From assembly GCA_003021105.1 (NCBI GenBank), contig PXRG01000017.1, forward strand, positions 39,352 through 103,351: a stretch of DNA of 64,000 nt, given 5' to 3'. Positions 50,354 to 58,936 of the stretch are shown one piece after another; the first letter of the stretch is position 1, and each line of letters begins with the position of its first letter. A program made the translations under genes and the position numbers. Below the pieces are notes generated by a model. That model saw nothing but the letters and a program-made list of their open reading frames with translations. It made no database searches and was not told the DNA's origin. The DNA is from Halobacteriales archaeon QS_1_68_17 (GTDB lineage Archaea > Halobacteriota > Halobacteria > Halobacteriales > Haloarculaceae).

Positions 50354-52327
50354 TTAGTCGTCAGCCGGGGCCTGGCCGCCCTCGTCGTGTTGCTGTTTGA
50401 CGTGGGTCAGCTTGCCGCCGTCGGCGAGGATGCGCCGCTCGCGCTCCGAGGCGTCGAGGAACGCCGAGGCCTCCCACTCGTCGTTGACGCGGACAGTGAA
50501 CTCCTCTTTCCCCGACCGGACGGCTTCGGCGACGTCGTCGACGATCGCGATGTCGTCGCCCTCCTCGATCCGCTCGTAGGTCTCCTCGTCGACAGTCAGC
50601 GGGAGGAGCCCGAAGTTGAAGAGGTTCGCCTTGTGGATGCGGGCGAACGACCGGGCGAGCACGCCCTCGACGCCGAGGTACATCGGGCACAGCGCCGCGT
50701 GTTCGCGCGAGGAGCCCTGGCCGTAGTTCTCGCCGGCCACGAGGAAGCCGCCGTCGCTGTCGAGCGCGCGCTGGGCGAACGACTCGTCGACCCGCGAGAG
50801 GGTGAACTCGCTGAGCTTGGGGATGTTCGACCGGTACATCAGGATGTCCTGGGTGGCCGGGATGATGTGGTCGGTCGTGATGTTGTCGCTCATCTTCAGC
50901 AGGGCCGGCCCCTCGATGTCGGCGTCGAGCGGGTCCTTGAGCGGCACGTCGCCGATGTTGGGGCCTTTCACGAGGCCGTCGTCGACGGCCTCGTCCGGCG
51001 CAATGAGGTCGGACCCGGAGACGCCGACGTATTCGTCGGGCATCTCGAAGCCCGGGTCCTCGAGGTCGCCCAGTTCCTCGGCGAGGTTACGCGGGTCGAC
51101 GATTTCGCCGGCCAGCGCCGCCGCGGTCGCCACCTCCGGGGAACAGAGGTACACCGAGTCGTTCTCGATGCCCGACCGGCCCTCGAAGTTGCGGTTGAAG
51201 GTACGGAGACTCACGGAGTCGGAGGCGGGAACGTGGCCGATGCCGATGCAGGCCCCGCAGGTGGCCTCGGAGAAGTTGACGCCGGCGGCCATCATCTCGG
51301 CGGTCCACCCCTCGCGGGCCAGCATCTCGGAGGCCTGCTTGGACCCGGGCGCGACGATCATCTCGGTCTTCTTGTCGATCTCGCGGCCCTCGAGCATCTT
51401 GGCCGCGGGGAGGATGTCCTCGTAGGCCCCGTTGGTACACGAGCCGATGATGACCTGGTCGACGTCGACGCCCGCGGCCTCGCGGACGGGGACGACGTTG
51501 TCCGGCATCGAGGGTTCGGCGATCAGCGGTTCGATCTCCGAGAGGTCGATGGTGATCCGGTCGTCGTAGTCGGCGTCCTCGTCGGGGGAGAGTTCGACGT
51601 ACTCGTCGCCCCGGCCCAGGCGTTCGAGGTAGTCTTTGGTGTTCTCGCCGGTCGGGAAGATAGAGGAGGTGGCCCCGAGTTCGGTGCCCATGTTCGTGAT
51701 CGTCGTCCGCTCGGGGACCGACAGCGTTTCGACGCCGGGACCGGTGTACTCGAAGATCTTGCCGACGCCGCCCTTGACGGTCAGCCGCCGGAGCATTTCG
51801 AGGATGACGTCCTTGGCGGTCGCCCACTCGCCGAGTTCGCCCTCGAGGCGGACCTCGACGACCTCGGGCATCTCGATGTAGTAGGCCCCGCCGCCCATCG
51901 CCACGGCGACGTCGAGGCCGCCCGCCCCGATGGCGAGTTCGCCCAGGCCGCCCGGCGTCGGGGTGTGCGAGTCCGACCCCAGCATCGTCTTTCCGGGGGC
52001 GGCGAAGTTCTCCTTGTGGACGTTGTGGCAGATGCCGTTGCCCGGCCGCGAGAAGTGCGCGCCGAACGTGCCCGCCGCCGACCGGAGGAAGCGGTGGTCG
52101 TCGGTGTTCTTGAAGTCGAACTGGTAGGTCTGGTGGTCGCAGTACTGGGCCGCCAGTTCGGTCTGGACCTCGTTCAGATCGAGCGCCTCGAACTGCAGCC
52201 AGACCAGCGTCCCCGTCGTGTCCTGCGTGAGGACCTGGTCGATCTCGATCCCGATCTCCTCGCCGGTCTCGAGTTCCCCCTCGACGAGGTGGTCGTCGAG
52301 GATTTTCTCCGTGAGTGTCTGTCCCAT
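50354..52327 (-). CDS. acn: Aconitate hydratase
   Basis: A 657-residue [4Fe-4S] hydro-lyase of the citric acid cycle. The cluster cysteines are in IIGSCTNGAYEDI and ATCGACIGIGH; substrate-binding segments include GSDSHTPTPGGLG, NITTDHIIPA and AGENYGQGSSREHAALCP. Full length, start ATG 52327. An AT-rich stretch 52330-52345 would be its promoter. The organism probably respires organic acids and sugars, in line with the glycolytic genes. Confidence 0.95.
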   Translation of the reverse strand: MGQTLTEKILDDHLVEGELETGEEIGIEIDQVLTQDTTGTLVWLQFEALDLNEVQTELAAQYCDHQTYQFDFKNTDDHRFLRSAAGTFGAHFSRPGNGICHNVHKENFAAPGKTMLGSDSHTPTPGGLGELAIGAGGLDVAVAMGGGAYYIEMPEVVEVRLEGELGEWATAKDVILEMLRRLTVKGGVGKIFEYTGPGVETLSVPERTTITNMGTELGATSSIFPTGENTKDYLERLGRGDEYVELSPDEDADYDDRITIDLSEIEPLIAEPSMPDNVVPVREAAGVDVDQVIIGSCTNGAYEDILPAAKMLEGREIDKKTEMIVAPGSKQASEMLAREGWTAEMMAAGVNFSEATCGACIGIGHVPASDSVSLRTFNRNFEGRSGIENDSVYLCSPEVATAAALAGEIVDPRNLAEELGDLEDPGFEMPDEYVGVSGSDLIAPDEAVDDGLVKGPNIGDVPLKDPLDADIEGPALLKMSDNITTDHIIPATQDILMYRSNIPKLSEFTLSRVDESFAQRALDSDGGFLVAGENYGQGSSREHAALCPMYLGVEGVLARSFARIHKANLFNFGLLPLTVDEETYERIEEGDDIAIVDDVAEAVRSGKEEFTVRVNDEWEASAFLDASERERRILADGGKLTHVKQQHDEGGQAPADD

Positions 52328-52521
52328 AACGTCCACTATATCGGCCGCGCACGGACATAAAACCCGCGTGTTCGTGCGAATACTGCTCCGCCGCCCCCTT
52401 GCGGTTTCGGGATCGCGGTGGGGAAACCGCGGACGACCGGCCTCCGCCCGCCGCTGGGCGGGGTTCGCGGACGGCCCGCGGGGACGGAAGACCTTTCTCC
52501 GCGTCGGCCGTCCCGTCGGCC

Positions 52522-52998
52522 ATGTTCCGTTCAGGTACGTTCGTCGCACAGCACGTCGAGGACGTGCGCGACGACCAGGTCCAGCCCAACGGCGTCGACC
52601 TGACGCTGGGAGCGGTGTTCGAACAGACGACCGCCGGCCGGATCGGCCGGGATGGAAAGACCGTCGGCGACCGGCAGGAACGCGAGCCGGTCGACGACGA
52701 CGACAGTGCGGTCTACCGACTCGAACCCGGGGGGTACGTCGTCCGGTACGCCGACCGCATCCGGATTCCCGAGGGACACGTCGGCTTCCTCTTCCCGCGG
52801 TCGTCCCTGTTGCGCAACTCCTGTATGCTCGATACGGCCGTCTGGGACGCGGGCTACGAGGGCCGCGGCGAGGGATTGCTGGAGGTGTACCACGAGGTCG
52901 AACTCGAACCCGGCACCCGCATCGCCCAGCTGGTCCTGGCGGCCGCCGCCCACGAGTTCACCTACGAGGGGAGCTACCAGGGCGAACACCTCGACTGA
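52522..52998 (+). CDS. dCTP deaminase/dUTPase-family enzyme
   Basis: A 158-residue trimeric dUTPase-fold protein. Conserved pieces are QVQPNGVDLTLGAVFEQ, GFLFPRSSLLRNSCMLDTAVWDAGYEGRGEG and GTRIAQLVLAAA. It keeps dUTP low. Whether it deaminates dCTP, hydrolyses dUTP, or both cannot be read safely from the motifs. Start ATG 52522. Confidence 0.87.
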   Translation: MFRSGTFVAQHVEDVRDDQVQPNGVDLTLGAVFEQTTAGRIGRDGKTVGDRQEREPVDDDDSAVYRLEPGGYVVRYADRIRIPEGHVGFLFPRSSLLRNSCMLDTAVWDAGYEGRGEGLLEVYHEVELEPGTRIAQLVLAAAAHEFTYEGSYQGEHLD

Positions 52999-53217
52999 GG
53001 GGAGGGGGCGGCGAAAGATTCTTACCATGCTATCTTGTACCATGTCATGAACTGGCACGGAGGTGGTGTACGACGAGTCCCGCATCCGGACGACGGCACC
53101 GACCGGCACGTTCCCGCGGCGTCAGGTACAGCCAGCCAACCACGCTCCGATCGGCACAGCCAGCCAACCGCCTTCGCCTCCGAGCCCCGTTCTGACGGTC
53201 GTATCGCCGGCCGACAG

Positions 53218-53643
53218 TCACCGCTCTAGGAACTCCGGGAGGTTCGTCTGGGAGAGTTCGGCCTCGTGGCGGTCCAGCAGGTCGGCGATCGACAGCGCCG
53301 GCGGGAGACTCGCCGGCCCGGGTCCCGTCGGGTCCGCGTCGCTCTCGTCCCGGTCGGGGACGTCGTCGACGACCACGAGGTCCTCCCAGACGCTCTCGGC
53401 GTCGGTGCCCCCGGCGTCGGAGCGACGGCGGCTGTCGTGGGCTTTCTGTTTGCCCTCCTCGTAGGCGAGTTCGACGATGCTCCGCTCGTAGCTGGTTTCC
53501 ATCTCGGCGTAGATCGCCTCGAGTTCCTCCCTGTCGGACTGCCCGACGGTGGCGGCGACGCCGAGCGCGAACGCCCTGGCGGTCGCCTCGTCGCGGTCGA
53601 GCGCGTCCCAGTCGGTGCCGTACTCGCGTTCGTAGAGCGTCAT
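53218..53643 (-). CDS. Conserved haloarchaeal protein downstream of a KaiC-like gene
   Basis: A 141-residue helical protein: TLYEREYGTDWDALDRDEATARAFALGVAATVG, EELEAIYAEMETSYERSIVELAYEEGKQKA, an acidic linker, and a C-terminal LSIADLLDRHEAELSQTNLPEFLER. It starts in an ATGA overlap with the upstream KaiC-like gene, so the two would be cotranslated and probably work together. Family seen only in haloarchaea as far as I recall; function unknown. Confidence 0.72.
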   Translation of the reverse strand: MTLYEREYGTDWDALDRDEATARAFALGVAATVGQSDREELEAIYAEMETSYERSIVELAYEEGKQKAHDSRRRSDAGGTDAESVWEDLVVVDDVPDRDESDADPTGPGPASLPPALSIADLLDRHEAELSQTNLPEFLER

Positions 53644-54326
53644 CCCTTGATTTTCTCCCCCGGATGGACGCGGAGCCCGGCGTCGGAGAAACTGATCCGC
53701 CGGATGTCGCAGTCGATAGCCGTCCCGCGCATCTTGATGACCTGGATGCCGCGGGTCATCCCGCCCGACTCCAGATAGTTGTGGAAGAAGATGACCCCGT
53801 GGGCGAGGTAGTGTTCGTCCGAGTAGGAGGTCGGGTCGGTCATCTCGGAGATGAGCAGGATCATCGCCCCGGTCTGTTTCAGCGACGAGAGGAAGCCGGT
53901 GATCTCGCCCGAGGTGTCCCCGAAGAAGTGCTGGAGCAGCGTCGTCGAATCGATCACGGCGCGGTCGATGTCGTTGTGCTCGAGGAACGCCACCAGGCGG
54001 CTGGTCAGCCCGCTCTCGGAGCCGAACTGGGTGATCTACCGCTTGCCGTGTTCGGTCACGAGGTTCAGAAACTGCACACCGTCCGACCGGATCGCCTGCT
54101 CGAAGCCGAACTCGAAGTTCGACATGTCGTTGGCCAGTTCCTCCTGGGACTCGTGCATCGTCACGTACAGGCAGTTCTCGCCCTGCTTTGCCCCCTGGGT
54201 GATAAACTGCGAGCAGAAGGTCGTCTTCCCGCTCCCGGGCGGCCCGCTCACGACGTAGAGCCGTTCCCCGATCAGGCCGCCGTGGACGACCTCGTCGAAC
54301 CCCGGAACGCCGCTTGCGACTCTCAT
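53640..54326 (-). pseudogene. KaiC-like RecA-superfamily ATPase interrupted by an in-frame TAG
   Basis: A 228-codon frame from ATG 54326. Residues 1-96 hold ASGVPGFDEVVHGGL, Walker A SGPPGSGKTTFCSQF and the KaiC-like LYVTMHESQEELANDM. At 54036-54038 codon TAG follows TEHGKR. The same frame then resumes with ITQFGSESGLTSRLVAFLEHND, Walker B-like RAVIDSTTLL and a normal end overlapping the next gene. A single substitution from a Tyr codon would explain it. Translation could restart at GTG 53993. Otherwise full length, so either a recent nonsense mutation or a base-call error. A TATA-like atatac and a G-rich RBS-like gaggggaggg lie upstream. Confidence 0.8.
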
Positions 54327-54396
54327 ACCCTCCCCTCTCTGGGACGGGCGTATATCCTTTACCGCCACGTTCTCAGCGCTGAAAATCGGAGCGCGG

Positions 54397-55110
54397 TCAG
54401 CCGAACCACCGCCGGACGTCGCCGCGGTTTCGGGTGGCCAGCAGATCGCGGGTTGCCGGGCCGTCGAACCTGAGCGGCCGCCGCCACCAGGGACCCTTCC
54501 CGGAGTCGTTCGAGCGGTCGGTCACGAGGCGGTTCGGCGTCGTCCCGCTCGCGGGGTCGGAAAGCAAGAGCGCGCGGTCGTACAGCGCCGACCCGTCGGG
54601 GTCGCCGGCCAGCAGGACCCGGGCGTCGAATGACTCGCGTTTGACGTGGGCGTTGTTGGCGAACGCCGCCCGTTCGTCGGCCGGCAACCGCTCGTACTCC
54701 TCGCCCGTGACGGGGTCGCGGGCCAGTTTGAACTGGCCGATCACGAACGCCCCCCACTCCGGCGGGAGCCAGTCGGCCGGCTCCGCGACCGACAGCGTGG
54801 CATAGAAGAAGACGTAGTCGCCGGCCGAGAGCGCCGACAGCGGCCCCGCCTTCACGGCGTGTTCGTCGCCGTAGGTGTACCGCTCGCAACAGGGGTACTC
54901 CGCGAACTCGGGGTCGAGGTGGACCGGCCGGTCGAGCGTCCCCGGCGGGAGGTCCGTCGCCAACTCGAGGTCGGCGTAGGTCGGCACCGGTTCGGCCGTC
55001 GGTTCGGACTCGGGGATGGGGACGTACTCGAACCCGCCGTCGGCGTCGACCGGCGCGCGGACCCCCGGCTCGTTGGTGTTCGCGCCGACGTTGATTGCGA
55101 TGCCGCGCAT
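54397..55110 (-). CDS. Nmad3-family putative nucleotide-modification protein
   Basis: A 237-residue protein beginning RGIAINVGANTNEPGVRAPV, with FEYVPIPE, a long central domain containing FAEYPCCERYTYGDEHAVKAGPLSALSAGDYVFFYATL and a C-terminal LLLSDPASGTTPNRLVTDR. I recognise the Nucleotide Modification Associated Domain 3 family, predicted in the literature to act in synthesis or sensing of modified DNA bases. No methyltransferase, restriction or phage genes lie nearby. Start ATG 55110. Confidence 0.72.
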   Translation of the reverse strand: MRGIAINVGANTNEPGVRAPVDADGGFEYVPIPESEPTAEPVPTYADLELATDLPPGTLDRPVHLDPEFAEYPCCERYTYGDEHAVKAGPLSALSAGDYVFFYATLSVAEPADWLPPEWGAFVIGQFKLARDPVTGEEYERLPADERAAFANNAHVKRESFDARVLLAGDPDGSALYDRALLLSDPASGTTPNRLVTDRSNDSGKGPWWRRPLRFDGPATRDLLATRNRGDVRRWFG

Positions 55111-55146
55111 GGCGACTCCTGGCAATCCACGGGAATAACGCTGTCC

Positions 55147-55410
55147 CTACTGGAGCGGTGTGACACACTCCCGGCAGTAGCGGTAGAGTTGCTCGTTGGT
55201 CGCCCCGCAGTTGCGGCAGCGAACGCCCTCGCCGTCGGCGGTCCGCTGCCGGTCGCCGCGGTCTGTCGCCGGCGGACGTGCCCGCTCGCCCGGGGACGTG
55301 GCCCCCTCGACCTCGACTGCCGGCTCGTCGTCCCGGACGTACCGGTAGACGAGCACCTGGAGCAGGGCGAACCCGACGACGTACGCCGCGATCCAGACCC
55401 ACGTCTCCAT
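55147..55410 (-). CDS. Single-helix protein with C-terminal zinc ribbon (DUF7577-like)
   Basis: An 87-residue protein with an N-terminal helix (WVWIAAYVVGFALLQVLVYRYV), a flexible charged linker and a zinc knuckle pair VRCRNCGATNEQLYRYCRECVTPL. Tail-anchored in reverse: the membrane segment is N-terminal and the ribbon cytoplasmic. Conserved in haloarchaea; function unknown. Confidence 0.72.
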   Translation of the reverse strand: METWVWIAAYVVGFALLQVLVYRYVRDDEPAVEVEGATSPGERARPPATDRGDRQRTADGEGVRCRNCGATNEQLYRYCRECVTPLQ

Positions 55411-55510
55411 AGTGTGGCATACGTTGGCAGGGTACTTGTGGCTTGCCCGGGTTCCCGTTCGCTACACGCGCGTCACCTGCTCGGAGCCTCGGCGGCAGTC
55501 GGGGACGCGA

Positions 55511-56044
55511 TCACGCCGCGGAGTCGAACTCGCTCTCGAAGTCCCGTTCCCGGCGGTACTGTTCGACGAACGCCTCGACGTCGAACTGGTGCATCTGCTG
55601 TTCGAACTCCGCGAGCGCGCCGTCGTCGTCGGCGTGGCCGACGGCGTGTTCCATCAGTTCGACCACGAGTTCGACGACGATCTCGTGGAGGCGGCGGGCG
55701 TCGAAGTCGGTCACCCACACGAGCGCGAAGCCGACCTGGCCGTCCTCGGCGACGTCGGCGCTGGCGACCGCGTCGGGGAACTCCTCTCGGACGATGCCCA
55801 TCAGGTGGGCTGTGGTGAACTCGTCGAACTCGTCGGCGGTGTCGACGGTCGCCCGGAGCACGTCGACCAGAAACTCCGGGACGAACCGACCCAGGGGGTG
55901 CGGGTCCATCACCACCGCGTGGGACGCACCGCAGGCACAGTCGATCTCGCGCAACCCCAGGTCCAACTCGCGGACGTCCACCGTCTCCCCGCAGGGCAGG
56001 TCCAGTTCGGTGTCACGACCCCCGGGCACGCGCGGTTCGGCCAT
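55511..56044 (-). CDS. DUF5815-like haloarchaeal protein
   Basis: A 177-residue soluble acidic protein. It contains DLPCGETVDVRELDLGLREIDCACGASHAVVMDPHPLGRFVPEFLVDVLRATVD, where the Cys-Ala-Cys-Gly and the earlier Cys suggest metal binding, and a helical C-terminal half (LHEIVVELVVELMEHAVGHADDDGALAEFEQQMHQFDVE). I recognise it as DUF5815. Function unknown. Confidence 0.78.
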   Translation of the reverse strand: MAEPRVPGGRDTELDLPCGETVDVRELDLGLREIDCACGASHAVVMDPHPLGRFVPEFLVDVLRATVDTADEFDEFTTAHLMGIVREEFPDAVASADVAEDGQVGFALVWVTDFDARRLHEIVVELVVELMEHAVGHADDDGALAEFEQQMHQFDVEAFVEQYRRERDFESEFDSAA

Positions 56045-56113
56045 CGTCGGCCGGTTGGTGGCTCGTCCGGTTAAAGCCCGCGACTCCCGCGAAGCCGGCC
56101 CGGCACGGTCCGC

Positions 56114-56401
56114 TCACTCCTCCCCGTCTTCGGCTTCACCGGTTTCTTCCCCGTCGGCTTCCGCTTCGGCTTCACCGGTTTCTTCCCCGTCGTCGCTCTC
56201 CCCTTCGGCCGCTTCCCCGTCGTCGCTCTCCCCTTCGGCCGCTTCCTCGTCGTCCTCGCTGCCTTCGAGTTCGACCTCCACCTCGACCTCGACGCCGTCG
56301 GTCTCCAGTTCGGCCTCGGCGGACTCGCCGACCTCGATCTCCAGTTCGTCGGTGTCGACTTCGACCTCTACTTCCACTTCGATCTCGGGATCGTCCGACA
56401 T
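56114..56401 (-). CDS. Extremely acidic repeat protein
   Basis: A 95-residue protein in which about half the residues are Glu or Asp. The first half alternates Glu with Val/Ile (EIEVEVEVEVDTDELEIEVG), a pattern suited to beta strands; the second half repeats EAAEGESDDGE and GEETGEAEA. It is an open frame from ATG 56401 with no lysine or arginine. Low complexity means no family can be assigned. It may be a real acidic adaptor or a by-product of repeat expansion. Confidence 0.5.
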   Translation of the reverse strand: MSDDPEIEVEVEVEVDTDELEIEVGESAEAELETDGVEVEVEVELEGSEDDEEAAEGESDDGEAAEGESDDGEETGEAEAEADGEETGEAEDGEE

Positions 56402-56446
56402 GTACGAACGGTCGGACTGTGCGGGAAAAAACGCTCCGTGCGAGCC

Positions 56447-56860
56447 TCAGGGCCAGTCGTCGCGGGAGTCCTCTTCCCGCTGGATCGTCTCCTCGGGGTC
56501 GCCGAGTTCCCAGCCGGCGGCCTCGGCGGCGTCCTCGACCGCGAGGTACTCCCAGTCGACGGCCTCGGCCAGATCGCGGTCGGCCGCCTCCGTCCCGACG
56601 AAGACGTGCCGTTCGGTGTCGAACTGGCGTTTGACGTTGGTGAGACTCTCCTCCCGGCCCCGCGGGCCGGAGAAGAAGTCCTGCCGGATCCGGTGTTTCC
56701 GGGTGAAGTTCGTCACCACGTACGTCGGCTTCTCGGAGACGACGCCGACGTAGCTGGTCCACTGGCGCGCGTTCGTGAACACCTGGTCCGGGTGCGCCAG
56801 CGATTTCAGCGCCTCCAGTTCGAACGCGAGTGTCATGTCGCTGCTCCCGCCGCCGTCCAT
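56447..56860 (-). CDS. DUF7124-like haloarchaeal protein
   Basis: A 137-residue protein: MTLAFELEALKSLAHPDQVFTNARQWTSYVGVVSEKPTYVVTNFTRKHRIRQDFFSGPRGREESL, then TERHVFVGTEAADRDLAEAVDWEYLAVEDAAEAAGW. Soluble, with a Rossmann-like alternating pattern in the second half. I recognise it as a conserved haloarchaeal family (DUF7124). Start ATG 56860 or the internal ATG at 56836. Function unknown. Confidence 0.72.
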   Translation of the reverse strand: MDGGGSSDMTLAFELEALKSLAHPDQVFTNARQWTSYVGVVSEKPTYVVTNFTRKHRIRQDFFSGPRGREESLTNVKRQFDTERHVFVGTEAADRDLAEAVDWEYLAVEDAAEAAGWELGDPEETIQREEDSRDDWP

Positions 56861-56954
56861 ACCCGAGATGGGCCGGGCGCGTGCAAAACGGCTTCGGTCC
56901 GCCGGCCGCCCGCGGGCCCGAACTGTTTTCAGCGGCGGCGTCGCCAACCCCGGT

Positions 56955-57335
56955 ATGGAAATCACCGGGATCGACCACTTCGTGCTCACGGTCGACGACA
57001 TCGACGAGACCTGCCGGTTCTACGAGGACGTGCTCGGCCTGGATGTCGTGCGGTTTTCCGGCGGGCGGTACGCCCTGCAGGTCGGCGACCAGAAGATCAA
57101 CCTCCACCCGACCGACGCCGACGTCGAACCGAAGGCGGCCGCGCCGACCGTGGGCGGCGGCGACTTCTGCCTGCTGGCGGACCTGTCTATCGAGGCGGTC
57201 CGGGACCGCCTCGACGAGGCGGGCGTCGACCTTGCGATGGGACCGATCGAACGCGAGGGCGCGCGCGGACCGATGCGTTCGGTGTACGTCCGCGACCCGG
57301 ACGGGAACCTCGTCGAGGTCGCAACCTACCAGTAG
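56955..57335 (+). CDS. VOC-family (glyoxalase/dioxygenase-fold) protein
   Basis: A 126-residue protein with paired VOC modules: ITGIDHFVLTVDDIDETCRFYEDVLGLDVVRF with the metal His, GDQKINLHP with another His, and SVYVRDPDGNLVEVATY with the C-terminal Glu ligand. The metal-binding set suggests an active lyase, isomerase or dioxygenase; the substrate is unknown. Divergent from the DUF7124 gene. Confidence 0.88.
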   Translation: MEITGIDHFVLTVDDIDETCRFYEDVLGLDVVRFSGGRYALQVGDQKINLHPTDADVEPKAAAPTVGGGDFCLLADLSIEAVRDRLDEAGVDLAMGPIEREGARGPMRSVYVRDPDGNLVEVATYQ

Positions 57336-57364
57336 TCACGGCAGCGACGGACGACTGGGAACGG

Positions 57365-57441
57365 CGGACGGCGGACAGGGGAGACAGGAGTTGCGGACAT
57401 CGGGAGTCGCGGACGACGGACAGGGGAGACAGGAGTCGCGG
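57365..57441. repeat. Imperfect 32-bp direct repeat in intergenic DNA
   Basis: Two copies (57365-57396, 57410-57441) share the core cggacaggggagacaggag and differ at two positions. They lie between convergent VOC and flavoprotein genes. Purine-rich on the plus strand; purpose unknown. Confidence 0.6.
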
Positions 57442-57497
57442 GATGGCACGGAAATGGGAGGAAGGGATGGACCGCGAGCGAGTCGTCGAGGGGACGG

Positions 57498-58739
57498 CTA
57501 CCGGCTGGCCGTCGCGTCGAGTTTGTCGAGGTCGACCTGCTTTTCGAGCAGCGTCTCGGCCTGGTCTGCGACCTGTCGTTCCTCGCGAATGAGCTGTTTG
57601 TACTTCGACTGCGGCGCGAGGTCGCCGATCAGGACGCCGCCGACGAGGCGGCCGTCCTCGAAGGCGAGCCGTCGCCACTCGGTGTCGGAGTACTTCCGCT
57701 CGGCGTGCTCGTCGCCCCGCGTCGGGTGCCCGAAGGAGAGAAACGGGAAGTCGAAGTGCGTGATCGAGTAGGAGGAGACCCAGCGAAACTCCTCGGCCTC
57801 GGCGTCGGCGACCATGTTCGTGCCGGCGACCGCGCCCTGTTCCTTGGCGCTGCCCCACGCCCCGTTCTGGTCGTAGTCGTCGAGAACCGTGTCGTAGAAC
57901 TTCGTAATGTCGCCGGCGGCGTAGACGTCGTCGACGCCGGTCCGCATGAACTCGTCGACGACGATGCCGTCGTCGACCTCGATCGGCGTGTCGTAGATGA
58001 ACTCGGTGTTGAAGTTGAGCCCGATGGCGACCCCGACGAACTCGCCCTCGAAGCGGCGGCCGGTGGGATCGATGGCGGCGGTGACCCTGCCATCGGCGTC
58101 GGTCTCGAACCGCTGGACGCCGCTGTCGAAGACCGGCGTGACGCCGTTGGCTTCGAGCGCGTCGTGGACGATCTGTGCCCCCTCCAGCGAGAGCGCGTAG
58201 CGCCACCACCGGTTGCCGCGCATCAGGTAGTGGGCGTCGATGTCCTGCGCCCCGCAGATCGCGGCCAGGTCGATCCCCAGTAGCCCCGCCCCGACGACGA
58301 TGCCCGTGTCGGCCCGGCTGGCGTGGTCGCGGATCGCCCGCGCGTCCTGGAAGGTCCAGAAGTGGTGGATCCCCTCGGTGTCGCTGTTCTCGACGGGCAA
58401 CTGGGTCGGCGTCCCCCCCGCCGCGATCAGCAGTTTGTCGTAGGTGATCGTCTCCCCCTCGTGGGTGTAGATCTCGTGTGCGTCGGTGTCGATGTCGACG
58501 ACGTGGGTGTTCAGCCGGAGGTCGATGTCCCGCTCGGCGTACCAGTCGGGCTCGTGGATCGAGATCGGGGCCTCGGGCAGCTTCCCTTTCGCGAACTCCT
58601 TGATGAGAATCCGGTTGTAGAGAGCCTCCCCCTCCTCGGTCACGACAGTCACGTCCGCGTCGGGATCGGCCTCGCGGATCGTCTCCGCGGCCGAACTCCC
58701 CGCGATCCCGTCGCCGATGATGACGTGCGACTCGCTCAT
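57498..58739 (-). CDS. NAD(P)/FAD-dependent oxidoreductase (nitrite/rubredoxin reductase-like)
   Basis: A 413-residue flavoprotein. FAD site SHVIIGDGIAGSSAAETI, LYNRILIKEFAKGK, LLIAAGGTPTQLP, the NAD site GIVVGAGLLGIDLAAICG and second FAD motif DDVYAAGDITKFYD are in the usual order. It belongs with the NirB/rubredoxin-reductase-like group that passes electrons to small redox proteins. No redox-active Cys pair is present. Partner unknown. Confidence 0.88.
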   Translation of the reverse strand: MSESHVIIGDGIAGSSAAETIREADPDADVTVVTEEGEALYNRILIKEFAKGKLPEAPISIHEPDWYAERDIDLRLNTHVVDIDTDAHEIYTHEGETITYDKLLIAAGGTPTQLPVENSDTEGIHHFWTFQDARAIRDHASRADTGIVVGAGLLGIDLAAICGAQDIDAHYLMRGNRWWRYALSLEGAQIVHDALEANGVTPVFDSGVQRFETDADGRVTAAIDPTGRRFEGEFVGVAIGLNFNTEFIYDTPIEVDDGIVVDEFMRTGVDDVYAAGDITKFYDTVLDDYDQNGAWGSAKEQGAVAGTNMVADAEAEEFRWVSSYSITHFDFPFLSFGHPTRGDEHAERKYSDTEWRRLAFEDGRLVGGVLIGDLAPQSKYKQLIREERQVADQAETLLEKQVDLDKLDATASR

Positions 58740-58936
58740 GCAGAGAGAATTGAAATCGTGCCTAATGTGAATTGCTATCTGGCCGTTCCGTCACGCGGAA
58801 GGCATCGCTCGCCGCCGGGCCGTCCCGGACCCCCGTGCCGGCCGGGACGTCCGGGCCTGCCGCGATCGTTCGACGAGCCGATCCCGGCCCGTCCAGTCGG
58901 GACGTTCAAGATGGTCGGGTCCCAAGCGACGGTACC

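Noticed and set aside
54036-54038. TAG as a pyrrolysine codon
   Set aside because: No pyl genes are visible, haloarchaea are not known to use pyrrolysine, and many other TAG codons here are normal stops.
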